The notes: generated from the letters alone by a model not told the origin. Positions 1 through 11,690 are shown, counted from the stretch's first letter. The stretch is DNA of 64,000 bases from an uncultured Prochlorococcus sp. (GCA_902629395.1 CACOQT010000001.1:62001-126000); one strand, 5' to 3'. Numbers and translations: made by a program.

Positions 1-2
1 GT

Positions 3-383
<381 letters not shown>

Positions 384-436
384 AAGCTACCCAAACAAAA
401 AAATATCAAGTAGCTGATTGTAAAGTTTTAAAGCTT

Positions 437-844
437 TTAGTCCGATTTTGAAGCATTAAACCAAGCTTTAGCTTTGTTTAATGCTTCTTGAGCTTTAATT
501 TTTTCAGTGGATGTCTCTTTATCTTTAGCTTGACTTAGCTGATTTTTAGCTTGTTCTAATTCAGCCTCAGCCTTAGCAGAATCAATATTTTTTCCCATTT
601 CAGCCTTATTCACTAAAACTGTTACTTCATTAGATTCAACCTCCGCGAATCCCCCAGTTAGTGCGATTGAGCTCCAATTTCCGTTTTTTAAGACTCTCAA
701 CACACCAAAATCAATAGCTGTAACCATTGAGATGTGACCAGGTAATACTCCCAATAATCCTGTGGTACTTGGAAGTATTATCTCATCAGCAGTATCATCA
801 AATACGCTCTGATCAGGAGCAAGAACTCGTAGAGTTAAAGACAT
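437..844 (-). CDS. atpC: ATP synthase F1 epsilon subunit
   Basis: Epsilon subunit of the thylakoid F0F1 ATP synthase, part of the central rotor stalk and an inhibitor of wasteful ATP hydrolysis. At 135 residues it has normal length: an N-terminal beta-sandwich (about 1-85, with GLLGVLPGHISMVTAI) and a charged helical C-terminal hairpin rich in Ala, Lys and Glu (about 86-130). It lies 53 bases downstream of the beta subunit gene on the same strand, the usual cyanobacterial atpB-atpC pair. The symbol follows cyanobacterial naming. Confidence 0.96.
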   Translation of the reverse strand: MSLTLRVLAPDQSVFDDTADEIILPSTTGLLGVLPGHISMVTAIDFGVLRVLKNGNWSSIALTGGFAEVESNEVTVLVNKAEMGKNIDSAKAEAELEQAKNQLSQAKDKETSTEKIKAQEALNKAKAWFNASKSD

Positions 845-897
845 TTCTTGGGGATTAGGAAAACGTTTACTGATACTTTTTGAGCAAAAGAAAGATT

Positions 898-2418
<1,521 letters not shown>

Positions 2419-2453
2419 CTAAGACTAACACTTCACAGGCATTTTTTTTAAGT

Positions 2454-2469
2454 GTTCGGTCAACCGCAC
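2454..2469 (+). promoter_or_regulatory. K-box-like element upstream of groESL
   Basis: The 16 bases GTTCGGTCAACCGCAC match the K-box pattern GTTCGG-NNAN-CCNNAC described for heat- and light-responsive groE genes of cyanobacteria that lack HrcA/CIRCE control. It lies about 120 bases before the groES start. An inverted repeat (AACACTT at 2427-2433, AAGTGTT at 2450-2456) overlaps its left edge. No CIRCE element (TTAGCACTC-N9-GAGTGCTAA) is seen. Confidence 0.65.
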
Positions 2470-2586
2470 AGAACATGTGTGGTCTTGATAGTGGATAGAT
2501 GCATAAATTAATACCGTTGATAATGAGTAATACTCTTTATCGCAACAGCGCATTGCGCTTTTGTTTTTTTGCTACTGCACTAATTT

Positions 2587-2898
2587 ATGGCAGCTGTATC
2601 TCTCAGCGTCTCCACCGTCAAGCCACTAGGAGACCGTGTATTTGTAAAAGTTTCTGAATCAGAAGAGAAGACGGCGGGCGGCATTTTGCTACCCGACACC
2701 GCTAAAGAGAAACCTCAAGTTGGTGAAGTTGCTCAGGTTGGTCCTGGGAAACGCAACGAAGATGGTTCCCGCCAAGCACCTGAAGTAAGCGTCGGAGACA
2801 AAGTGCTCTACAGCAAGTACGCAGGTACTGATATCAAGCTTGGCAGTGATGAGTACGTACTTCTCTCTGAGAAAGATATTCTGGCTGTCGTCAACTAA
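2587..2898 (+). CDS. groES: Co-chaperonin GroES
   Basis: Ten-kilodalton co-chaperonin that caps the GroEL ring. It has [10 protein letters not shown] near the start and the mobile-loop segment TAGGILLP at residues 29-36, and is 103 residues as usual. It is first in the groES-groEL operon, with groEL starting 60 bases downstream. Control is probably by the K-box-like site upstream. Confidence 0.97.
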   Translation: MAAVSLSVSTVKPLGDRVFVKVSESEEKTAGGILLPDTAKEKPQVGEVAQVGPGKRNEDGSRQAPEVSVGDKVLYSKYAGTDIKLGSDEYVLLSEKDILAVVN

Positions 2899-2916
2899 AT
2901 TCAGTTTTATAGCTGA

Positions 2917-4590
<1,674 letters not shown>

Positions 4591-4624
4591 TAATAAATTC
4601 AATAGTTAAAAACAACTGAGTAAA

Positions 4625-4658
4625 AGAGGGACTGTGTTTACGCTCAGTCCCTCTCTTT
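4625..4658 (+). terminator. Terminator hairpin after groEL
   Basis: A perfect 10-bp stem (AGAGGGACTG at 4625-4634 pairing with CAGTCCCTCT at 4645-4654) with a 10-base loop lies 35 bases after the groEL stop. The following T-tract is short and interrupted (CTTTAT), so termination may be partial. Confidence 0.65.
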
Positions 4659-4854
4659 ATGTCTTCCCATAAAAGGTTTGGAACTTTTCCATAATGCCTG
4701 ATTGCTACACAAGCAGGTGATTTATTGTTTGGAACAAAGTTCGCAACACATTTAGTAACACTAATACGCTTTTAGAAAGGATTTATGATCCTTCGTTATT
4801 GATCTGGTTCACACGTCGAAAGTGAGTTAAAACAAAGTTAGTCAGCATAAACTG

Positions 4855-5085
4855 ATGATGGATGTTAAAGAATATGAGTGGAATTTTGTTTATAAGATTC
4901 GTGATTCAGGTGACGTGATTTATAAAGTCATTATTTCATCAGAACGAAAAGAAGATGCAGTTGAAATTTTTAAGAGAGAACATCCAAACGGACTAATCTG
5001 TCATGGTATCAGGAGAGGTGCTTTAAAGTTGATACCCTCTAGGGAACTATCTTCATGGGATCCTTGGGAAGAGGTTGCTTCGTAG
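4855..5085 (+). CDS. Small conserved-type hypothetical protein
   Basis: Soluble 76-residue protein of unknown function starting MMDVKEYEW. It is rich in charged residues and has no signal peptide or membrane segment. The composition (YKVIISSERKEDAVEIFKRE) looks like a compact alpha/beta fold. Start could be either of two adjacent ATG codons (4855 or 4858). It stands alone in a sparse stretch between groEL and secG. Confidence 0.6.
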   Translation: MMDVKEYEWNFVYKIRDSGDVIYKVIISSERKEDAVEIFKREHPNGLICHGIRRGALKLIPSRELSSWDPWEEVAS

Positions 5086-5294
5086 TTAGGCAGAATCTTA
5101 ATTTATCTGATGTTCAACTAGTTCCCAATCTTGGTTCAAGAGTTCATGTCAAGTTTCGATAGCGGATTCTAGATCTTTTTTCTTATATTTTTAATTTGGC
5201 TGGAGTGCGCTACCTAAGATAATTCCACGGTTTTCTATACCTGAGTGGATTTGAGATATTTGTTAAAACTCCGAGCATTAATCATTATTTCTAA

Positions 5295-5418
5295 TTACTG
5301 GTTGTCTTCACTATTACCGAATGGGTTGAAGCCCCCCTTTGAAATAAACAAAAGTTAGAGTTGTACCAAGTAGGAAATAAACCAAGAAGCAAATATAATT
5401 TTTCCCAAAATAATTAAG
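5295..5418 (-). pseudogene. Decayed or frameshifted single-helix microprotein
   Basis: Read on the minus strand from 5418, the frame gives a hydrophobic helix (FLVYFLLGTTLTFVYF) followed by KGG and then breaks at a run of six G (5332-5337 on the plus strand). Removing one G continues as FNPFGNSEDNQ to a stop at 5295. No ATG, GTG or TTG stands before the helix. The 124-base length (3n+1) fits a single inserted base. Either a decayed gene or a homopolymer error. Confidence 0.4.
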
Positions 5419-5542
5419 TTAGAAACTTAAAGCCTTCTTTTCAAATGATGCTTTATCGGTTGAGTTGATATAATAAATTCTCTCAAATTAGGGTTATTAA
5501 ATATTTTGTGAGAAGTTTTGAAGGGAAAAGATTTAAACATTA

Positions 5543-5567
5543 CACTTTTTTAGATTGTAAAAAAGTG
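5543..5567. repeat. Perfect AT-rich hairpin
   Basis: CACTTTTTTA (5543-5552) pairs perfectly with TAAAAAAGTG (5558-5567) around a 5-base loop GATTG. The ends carry T-runs in both directions, so it could act as a bidirectional terminator, but no complete gene ends immediately beside it. Confidence 0.5.
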
Positions 5568-5677
5568 CAGACCTACTTTTTTGATTTTGCGAGTAAGGGA
5601 CAGGTTTTGCACTTCTAAAGCAGACGGTCCCTAACTCTGGAATAAAGGACAATCCGCATTGCCCGATTTTCGTATCG

Positions 5678-5848
5678 TTAGATTAAAAGCAATTTCTTCA
5701 AATATGAAGTTCGGTTGAGGTAGTGCTTTCCTGCAAGTTCCCATGAAAAAGGGAGGCTAGATTTTGCCCCCCTTTTTGAGTCATGCACTAACTGATTAGC
5801 TAAATTTCCATCTCTTACTACCTTTACCCACAGAGGGTGCTTTGACTC
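5678..5848 (-). pseudogene. Start-less 56-codon frame, possible gene remnant
   Basis: A minus-strand frame open for 56 codons, with protein-like composition (segments PLWVKVVRDGNLANQLVHD and LPFSWELAGKHYLNRTSYL). A TAG lies directly before it, and upstream of that the same frame reads LHLDELKIN from a possible TTG. This suggests a gene with an internal stop. A palindrome at 5746-5777 lies inside the frame and can also be read as a terminator. Not recognised as a known family. Confidence 0.35.
5746..5777 (+). terminator. Hairpin with T-tract, possible terminator
   Basis: AAAAAGGGAGGC (5746-5757) pairs with GCCCCCCTTTTT (5766-5777), with one A-C mismatch and an 8-base loop, giving a classical terminator shape with a T-tract on the plus strand. 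No plus-strand gene ends nearby, so it may end a small RNA starting around 5590, where an 11-bp stem with one mismatch (5591-5601 with 5627-5637) is found. It also overlaps a minus-strand open frame. Confidence 0.4.
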
Positions 5849-5868
5849 CTAATTTATTTTTAACTCAT

Positions 5869-5955
5869 CTAAGTGCAAGAAGCATGAGAAGAAACTCCTG
5901 ATTTTTGCCCAATTGGAACTAAATATTCTTCTCCTATTTGAGATCTTGATGCCAC
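5869..5955 (-). CDS. Possible 28-residue microprotein
   Basis: GTG-started frame of 28 codons beginning VASRSQIGEEYLVPIGQ and ending SSHASCT. Composition looks protein-like, and a stop codon directly precedes the GTG. No clear ribosome-binding site. It may instead be a remnant of the same lost gene set as the frames at 5295 and 5678. Weakly supported. Confidence 0.25.
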   Translation of the reverse strand: MASRSQIGEEYLVPIGQKSGVSSHASCT

Positions 5956-6097
5956 CTATCTTAAAATTTAGAGAATCCTACTCTGATACTTCACTTGATT
6001 AATTATGGTAGTAATACCAACAGGTTTGCTTATAAAGAGTGATTTTGATAACTAAAAGGAAATTTTGATTATTGATCCAAATACTTAAATAATGTTT

Positions 6098-6149
6098 GTT
6101 TCACATGAAAAAAGATCGTTTATTTCGATTTCTTTTTTATGTGAGAAAC
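6098..6149 (-). terminator. Terminator hairpin of the gpmI-secG unit
   Basis: A long near-palindrome just after the secG stop: GTTTCACAT with following A-run and GATCG (6098-6118) pairs, with small bulges, with CGATTTC, T-run and ATGTGAGAAAC (6126-6149). Its position directly downstream of secG on the minus strand fits a rho-independent terminator. Confidence 0.6.
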
Positions 6150-6155
6150 TTGTAA

Positions 6156-6389
6156 TTATTTTACCCAGCCTGCACTAAGAATAACTGCAAGGGTTAAAAA
6201 CAAGATAAGACATGTCCAAGTAGCTCTGTTTAATGTAGATTCTGCACTACTGGCACTTGTAAACATAGAGTTCCCACTCGAGGCTAACCCACCCATTCCA
6301 TCGCCTTTCGGGCTGTGAAGAAGAACTAATAATATTAGGAAAACTCCTGAAATTGCCCATGCCCAGGATAAAAGTGAAATGATCTTCAT
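6156..6389 (-). CDS. secG: Preprotein translocase subunit SecG
   Basis: Small membrane subunit of the SecYEG channel. The 77 residues contain two hydrophobic segments (about 3-23 and 55-75) separated by the family's Gly/Ser loop with GDGMGGLASSGNSMF. It lies 7 bases after gpmI on the same strand, so the two are probably cotranscribed. Confidence 0.93.
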   Translation of the reverse strand: MKIISLLSWAWAISGVFLILLVLLHSPKGDGMGGLASSGNSMFTSASSAESTLNRATWTCLILFLTLAVILSAGWVK

Positions 6390-6396
6390 TTATTTG

Positions 6397-8025
6397 TTAT
6401 GCAGGTTGTGGAATGAGACTTGGCTTTTTTGGTAAATTAATTGGTTCAATAAGGGTTGAACCAGTCATTGCTTTTGGTTTTGGTAGATTTAACAAGTGTA
6501 AAAGAGTTGGTGCTAAATCCGACAGTCCACCTCCACTTTCTCTAAGTTTAATGTCGTTACCATATCCACTTAATTTGCGCTTTTCACCCTCAACAATTAT
6601 CACTGGCACCGGATTTGTTGTATGTGCAGTCCATGGTTGTCCATCTGGTCCAACCATAACTTCAGAATTACCATGATCAGCAGTAATTAAAATAGATCCC
6701 CCTAGTTTTCCTATTGCATTTAATAATTTCCCAACGCAGCTATCAACTTTTTCATTTGCTCTTATCGCTGCTGACATTATGCCTGAATGTCCAACCATAT
6801 CAGGATTAGCAAAATTTATTACTACCAATGAGTAAATTCCAGTTTCAATTGCTTTGATACAACTTTCTGTAAGCTCATCTGCTGACATCTCAGGCTGAAG
6901 GTCATAGGTTGCCACCCTTGGTGATGGAACAAGATGTCTTACCTCACCTTTAAATGGCTTTTCAATTCCTCCATTTAAAAAATATGTTACGTGTGGATAT
7001 TTTTCGGTTTCAGCTGTCCGATATTGATTTAATCCATGTGCTGAAACTACTTGACCTAATAAATCATTTAAGGGCTCAGGTGGAAAAGCAACGGAGACTG
7101 GGAGACCTGATTCATATTGTGTGAAGGTAAGAACCTCAATATCTATTTTGTGTTTCCTCTCAAAGCCATCAAAGTCTTTTAGTTTAAGAGCTTTGACCAA
7201 TTGCCTCGCTCTGTCAGGGCGAAAATTAAAAAAGACAACACTATCTCCATCTTTTACTAATGATGAGGATGAAAGTCTGACAGGTTCAAGAAATTCATCT
7301 GTAACTCCCTCTTCATAGCTTTTATTGATAATTTCTTTTGCAGATAGCTTAGTTATTGAAAGGTTGGGATTTGTAAGTAATTCATAAGCTTTTGACGTTC
7401 TTTCCCATCGATTATCTCTATCCATAGCCCAATATCTGCCGCAGATCGATGAAATCTCACCAACACCTGTTGATTCGATTTTAGTTTCTACTTTTTTTAT
7501 ATATTTGTAGGCACTTTTTGCCGAGGTGTCTCTGCCATCAGTAAATAAGTGCAATGAGACATCAGAAAGCTCCTTAGTGGCAGCCCATTCAATTAAGCCA
7601 CACAAATGATTGATGTGGCTGTGAACTCCTCCATCTGAACAAAGTCCCATGATATGAAGAGTTCCTCCCTTATTTTTTATTGTTTTGGAAAAATCATTTA
7701 ATGCAGAATTTTCAATTAATTTGTTTTCCTTAACCGTATTGGATATTCGAACTAATTCTTGCTGAATTATTCTTCCTGCTCCAATAGTTAGATGACCAAC
7801 TTCAGAATTACCCATTTGTTCATCTGGAAGTCCCACATCTGCACCACTTGCCTCAATAAGAGTATGAGGATAAGCATGCCACAAAGCATCAAACACAGGA
7901 GTAGATGCTTGTTTTACTGCATTATGTTCGCTTTCTTCTCTGTGCCCCCATCCATCAAGTATCGCTAGCACGACTGGTGCTACCTTTACATCGTTCATTG
8001 AAACAGCGGTTTTACTGTTTGGCAT
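6397..8025 (-). CDS. gpmI: 2,3-bisphosphoglycerate-independent phosphoglycerate mutase
   Basis: Manganese-dependent enzyme interconverting 3- and 2-phosphoglycerate in lower glycolysis. The alkaline-phosphatase-like fold is shown by LAILDGWG (metal-binding Asp at 24), MGNSEVGH with nucleophile Ser at 74, and ITADHGNSE near the C-terminus. The 542-residue length is normal. It is transcribed with secG and diverges from pyrR across a 160-base gap. Confidence 0.97.
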   Translation of the reverse strand: MPNSKTAVSMNDVKVAPVVLAILDGWGHREESEHNAVKQASTPVFDALWHAYPHTLIEASGADVGLPDEQMGNSEVGHLTIGAGRIIQQELVRISNTVKENKLIENSALNDFSKTIKNKGGTLHIMGLCSDGGVHSHINHLCGLIEWAATKELSDVSLHLFTDGRDTSAKSAYKYIKKVETKIESTGVGEISSICGRYWAMDRDNRWERTSKAYELLTNPNLSITKLSAKEIINKSYEEGVTDEFLEPVRLSSSSLVKDGDSVVFFNFRPDRARQLVKALKLKDFDGFERKHKIDIEVLTFTQYESGLPVSVAFPPEPLNDLLGQVVSAHGLNQYRTAETEKYPHVTYFLNGGIEKPFKGEVRHLVPSPRVATYDLQPEMSADELTESCIKAIETGIYSLVVINFANPDMVGHSGIMSAAIRANEKVDSCVGKLLNAIGKLGGSILITADHGNSEVMVGPDGQPWTAHTTNPVPVIIVEGEKRKLSGYGNDIKLRESGGGLSDLAPTLLHLLNLPKPKAMTGSTLIEPINLPKKPSLIPQPA

Positions 8026-8185
8026 TAAAAGAAATTTGTTTCTTTTGATTGTTTTATATCGTCTTAAATTACTTCCTAATAGGTCAAGAGGCTAATACTT
8101 TGATGTTTGGTTAGCTTTTCCCTATTAGATTAAAAAAGCATTTCAGTTATTCCTAAGAAAAAATAAAATTTTAGGACTTTAAAAT

Positions 8186-8758
8186 ATGTTGGATGAATCT
8201 ACAAAAAGTGAGATTGAAATTCTCTCAAAAAAAGAACTTGATAGAACCATCAAAAGACTAGCTTCTCAAATTTTGGAGAAGATTCCAAACATAAGTTCTT
8301 TGTTACTAATTGGAATACCAACTAGGGGAGTTTGTTTATCAAAGTTATTAGCAAAATATTTAGAGGAATTATCGGGTCATTCAGTCGAGAATGGTTGCTT
8401 AGATCCCACTTTTCATAGGGACGATCTTTCGAAAGTTGGTACTCGCCTTGCACAAGTGACGGATTTACCTTCTTCCCTTGACGATAGAGAAGTTGTTTTG
8501 ATAGACGATGTCATTTATACAGGAAGAACCATCAAAGCGGCATTAGAAGCCCTCAATGAATGGGGACGAGCGAGAAGAGTTATGCTTCTTGCGATGGTTG
8601 ACAGGGGGCACAGAGAAGTTCCAATCCAACCAGACTTTTGTGGGCGTGTAGTTCCAACTAGTAAAAATGAAACTATTGATCTTAGATTGACCGAAGTTGA
8701 TGGGGAAGAGGGTATTTTTTTATGTAAAAATACGAAAAAATTATCTGATTCCTCCTAG
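8186..8758 (+). CDS. pyrR: PyrR-type pyrimidine regulator / uracil phosphoribosyltransferase
   Basis: Phosphoribosyltransferase of the PyrR family. The PRPP-binding loop VLIDDVIYTGRT is at residues 104-115 and IPTRG at 44-48. PyrR proteins either bind pyr mRNA or make UMP from uracil; which applies here cannot be told from sequence, and no pyr attenuator was seen near it. Its last 18 bases overlap the 3' end of the convergent Hsp70-like gene. Confidence 0.9.
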   Translation: MLDESTKSEIEILSKKELDRTIKRLASQILEKIPNISSLLLIGIPTRGVCLSKLLAKYLEELSGHSVENGCLDPTFHRDDLSKVGTRLAQVTDLPSSLDDREVVLIDDVIYTGRTIKAALEALNEWGRARRVMLLAMVDRGHREVPIQPDFCGRVVPTSKNETIDLRLTEVDGEEGIFLCKNTKKLSDSS

Positions 8759-10360
8759 GTTTTGATTTGCTATTTCGATGTTTTTGCGCAAATCAATACC
8801 TTTAACTGTGAGTTGACAATTGTCATTGATATTAAAAAATAATTTAATACAATCTTGACCAATCTCTCCAGGAGGATCCAGAGGAATAGATATGACATGA
8901 TTATTTAACTTCTGGATTTTATCTTTTGATTCTATTGTCCTTAAAGTAGGCATTCCATTAATAAAAATAACCTCATTTGATCCTTCTTCCAGAGGTTCTC
9001 CAATAATTAAATCTATACTTAATTGATTATTTATGCTTGCAGCTAAAATTATTTCTAAAGGTTTATTTGTTGGCCAAGTTTGACCTGCTAAAAAAAGAGG
9101 ATGCCATATGTGCTTTTGATTCTTTTTATTCCAGCATTTCAAGCTCACCCCTTTATTAAGAATATCTTTTATTTGGACACCTGGAGTGAGATTTAATGCT
9201 CCCAATGCAACTGCTTCAATAGGTGGAGGAGTTAAAAAAGGTATGGAACTGCAGATCTCCGTTAGATAATTTTTGATTAGAGGTATCCTAGAACCTCCAC
9301 CGACAAGTACAACACAATCAAGATCTTTTAATTCAAATGAATTTCGTTTTGCGGCCTTAATAGTCTGGTTAAAAATATTTTCAATACTTTTTAGCAGACC
9401 TTTTTCTATAATTAATTCTTCAAATCCTTTTTTAGATAGTTTTAAAACCTTTTCTTCATTTTCTTTGTTTATTACTTTTTTAGCGATAACTAAGGTTTCT
9501 TTTATGTGAGTGTCGCTTAATTCACATTTGAGCTCTTCAGCCTTTCTCAATATTGATATGGTGGGGATATCTTCTGGCAATAAATGATTAGATATCCATC
9601 TGTCTATATCTTTTCCGCCCAGACGAAGGCCCGATTTTCCTAAAACCTTTGCTGTGCGAAGAACTTGTGAACTTTTTCCCTCTAGATTTTTACCATCAAA
9701 TCTGACAAGTTGAGCAATTGGTGAAGCTTGTCCTTCGCCCCCTTCTAAAGCAACAATAGACATATCAATTGTACTACCGCCAAAATCTAAAACAAGTAGT
9801 GTAGAGCCAGGCTCTAATCCGGCTCCCATTGCAGCAGCAGTAGGTTCGTCAACTAATGCAATTTCTTTAACTTCTAAGGAATTACATACTTTGACGAGCC
9901 AATTTCTATATTCTCGATATGTATCTACTGGTGCAGTTAATACAAGTCTTTTAATGTTTACCCTCTCAGAGACTTTTTCCCAAATATTGTGAATTAAAAG
10001 CTCTCCTGCTTTCTCTGGCGGTATGGTTGAGTTAAAAATAGGCTTAATTTCTTTAGAACCTATCCATCTTTTAAAATCTTGACTTAAATTGCTCTCTTTT
10101 TCATCAATTAGATCTAAATCTATAATTTCTTGTCCAACTAAAAAACATCCATCCTTTTCTGATGATCGCCAGATTAAACTTGGTATCTCGCCAGGAACGC
10201 GACTAATTGGGGGAAGATCTAAAAGTTCAGGAGATTGACCATTTTCTTTTTGAAATACAACTACTGTTGTTGAACTTCCCAAATCGATAGCTAGTGTTCC
10301 AAAATCATTTGTATTGATTTCAGGTTGATTAATGTTTTGATGAATTTTATTTTTTTCCAT
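8741..10360 (-). CDS. Hsp70 (DnaK-like) family protein
   Basis: Protein of 539 residues with the Hsp70 ATPase signatures: LAIDLGSSTTVVVF (about 23-36), VLDFGGSTIDMS in the middle, and VLVGGGSRIPL further on. The C-terminal substrate-binding part is short and divergent compared with DnaK (about 640 residues), and there is no EEVD-like or Gly-rich tail. It is probably a specialised chaperone paralog. Tail-to-tail overlap of 18 bases with pyrR. Confidence 0.85.
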   Translation of the reverse strand: MEKNKIHQNINQPEINTNDFGTLAIDLGSSTTVVVFQKENGQSPELLDLPPISRVPGEIPSLIWRSSEKDGCFLVGQEIIDLDLIDEKESNLSQDFKRWIGSKEIKPIFNSTIPPEKAGELLIHNIWEKVSERVNIKRLVLTAPVDTYREYRNWLVKVCNSLEVKEIALVDEPTAAAMGAGLEPGSTLLVLDFGGSTIDMSIVALEGGEGQASPIAQLVRFDGKNLEGKSSQVLRTAKVLGKSGLRLGGKDIDRWISNHLLPEDIPTISILRKAEELKCELSDTHIKETLVIAKKVINKENEEKVLKLSKKGFEELIIEKGLLKSIENIFNQTIKAAKRNSFELKDLDCVVLVGGGSRIPLIKNYLTEICSSIPFLTPPPIEAVALGALNLTPGVQIKDILNKGVSLKCWNKKNQKHIWHPLFLAGQTWPTNKPLEIILAASINNQLSIDLIIGEPLEEGSNEVIFINGMPTLRTIESKDKIQKLNNHVISIPLDPPGEIGQDCIKLFFNINDNCQLTVKGIDLRKNIEIANQNLGGIR

Positions 10361-10506
10361 TATTTCTAGTGAATTTTTAATAGTTGCTGCAGGAAGAAAT
10401 CAATTGAAAGTGAGTATAAAAAACTGACAACACTTTTAATCTTTGGCGAAAAATATAGAAATGAACGATTCTCTTCTAGAATAAAACAACATTAAGGTTT
10501 TTAAGT

Positions 10507-10740
10507 GTGATTAAGTCAGGTTCAGGAGTTAATTCCAAGGATTTAGCAAAAAGGGGTGAGAGTCTCATCAGACATTCCACTAATCGCTATCTCACTACTG
10601 TGCGTATTGCTTTTCGAGCAAAGCAAAGAAGATTTGATGATTTTGATGGACTTTTAGAGGAATCCACAGTTAAGCCAGTGCAAAGAGCCATTATTGAACT
10701 AAGTGATGAACAAGATCAGCCTGATCTTTTGCCTGGTTAG
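10507..10740 (+). CDS. rpoZ: RNA polymerase omega subunit
   Basis: Omega subunit that helps assemble beta-prime into RNA polymerase. The core [20 protein letters not shown] and [17 protein letters not shown] is the cyanobacterial omega pattern, in 77 residues. The start is GTG. The next gene begins at the base after the stop codon, so the two are translated as a tight pair. Confidence 0.93.
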   Translation: MIKSGSGVNSKDLAKRGESLIRHSTNRYLTTVRIAFRAKQRRFDDFDGLLEESTVKPVQRAIIELSDEQDQPDLLPG

Positions 10741-11103
10741 GTGATCAAAAAAGAAGGCCCCGGGTGGCGAATAATAAGAGATTTATCGAGAGATACTTTT
10801 TCCACTCTTATAGGTGGAGAGACTTGGGCAATAGAGTTAAACAACTCAGAGTGGGAAAATTTAGTTCAGATAGTCATAGATTTGTCAGATCAATACAAAT
10901 CGATAAAAAACCAACTACTAGGGGATGAAGATATAACTTTGGAATTAGAACGCACCCCTTGGTTGGCAATTTTGAAAGGTGATCAATTTGGATGGAACCT
11001 TAAGCTGATTTTGAGTGCTGGAGGTAAATTAAATCGAGGAGCAGAAGTCTATTGGCCAAGGAATGTGACTAATCATGTTGCTAATGCAATGAGAAATATG
11101 TGA
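10741..11103 (+). CDS. DUF1818 family protein
   Basis: Cyanobacterial DUF1818 protein of unknown function, 120 residues. It starts at a GTG immediately after the rpoZ stop. Pattern seen: GPGWRIIRDLSRDTFSTLIGG near the N-terminus, WAIELNNSEWENL, and GAEVYWP near the C-terminus. No signal peptide or membrane helix. Coupling to rpoZ recurs in picocyanobacteria as far as I recall. Confidence 0.85.
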   Translation: MIKKEGPGWRIIRDLSRDTFSTLIGGETWAIELNNSEWENLVQIVIDLSDQYKSIKNQLLGDEDITLELERTPWLAILKGDQFGWNLKLILSAGGKLNRGAEVYWPRNVTNHVANAMRNM

Positions 11104-11425
11104 GATTCAGGCTATTTGTGAGAGAACTTAACTAAAAGTTTTTAATTTTTTCCCCAAATTTACACACACTCAACTCACATTTTATCCACAGGATTAATCC
11201 AATTAACTAGACCGTTACTATTTTCTGTGGAAAAAGATCGATCAAGATAATCTCAATCATGTTTTTATATGGTAAAGAAGCGAAAATATTAGCTTTGCTT
11301 ATATTTTCGCTTCCGGGCCAGTTGCACGCTTGATCTGAGATTGAGACGGCTCGAGAAAATGGTTTTTATAGATTTGATTTTGATAGTAGTTTGCTGATGG
11401 AATAAATCTTCCTATAGCCTCTTAT
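11104..11425. other. Intergenic stretch with DnaA-box-like sites and a strong hairpin
   Basis: This 322-base gap contains a consensus-like DnaA box TTATCCACA (11182-11190), a second in opposite orientation (TTTTCCACA read on minus, 11226-11234), and a 13-bp perfect hairpin (11277-11313). No gene was recognised. It is not the usual dnaN-linked origin region. Confidence 0.55.
11277..11313. repeat. Perfect 13-bp stem-loop
   Basis: GAAGCGAAAATAT (11277-11289) pairs without mismatch with ATATTTTCGCTTC (11301-11313) around an 11-base loop. No T-tract follows on either side, so it is not a simple terminator. It sits about 110 bases before the DUF2811 gene. Confidence 0.75.
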
Positions 11426-11689
11426 ATGATGAATATTGATTTTACAGAAAAAAAGAATTCGATCCTAAGTCCTAACGTTTTGGAATCTGAGGATACGATT
11501 AGTTTTCAAACAGAAATACCCAAACAAATTCAACAGGCTATGAACATTTTTATTGAGGAACATCCCAATTGGGATCAATACAGGCTTTTGCAAGCTGCAC
11601 TTGCAGGTTTTTTGACTCAAAATGGTATTAGCTCCAGATTGATAACACGCCTTTATATTGGGAATATGTTTGGATCTCATTCGATGTAA
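11426..11689 (+). CDS. DUF2811 family protein
   Basis: Cyanobacterial DUF2811 protein of 87 residues. The signature EIPKQIQQAMNIFIEEHPNW followed by DQYRLLQAALAGFLTQNG is clear. Function is unknown; no membrane segment. It may start at the first or second ATG. It faces the EVE-domain gene tail to tail, one base apart. Confidence 0.82.
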   Translation: MMNIDFTEKKNSILSPNVLESEDTISFQTEIPKQIQQAMNIFIEEHPNWDQYRLLQAALAGFLTQNGISSRLITRLYIGNMFGSHSM

Positions 11690-11690
11690 A

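Larger units (their letters stand above)
5086..6155. other. Sparse 1.07-kb stretch with decayed frames and hairpins
   Basis: No complete, confidently functional gene was found here, which is unusual for a compact genome. It holds a frameshifted minus-strand frame (5295-5418), a start-less minus-strand frame (5678-5848), a 28-codon GTG frame (5869-5955), a perfect AT-rich hairpin (5543-5567), a GC-richer imperfect stem (5591-5601 with 5627-5637), and the secG terminator (6098-6149). These are listed separately. Confidence 0.6.

Noticed and set aside
2427-2456. Inverted repeat AACACTT...AAGTGTT as a possible CIRCE
   Set aside because: The spacer is 16 bases rather than 9 and the arms do not match TTAGCACTC, so it is not CIRCE. 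It is mentioned only beside the K-box.
5055-5162. Thirty-five-codon ATG frame starting inside the 4855 gene
   Set aside because: It begins inside another gene in a different frame with no ribosome-binding site; most likely chance.
11182-11234. Chromosomal replication origin
   Set aside because: Only two DnaA-like boxes, no dnaN or dnaA nearby and no AT-rich unwinding cluster recognised, so an origin call is not supported.
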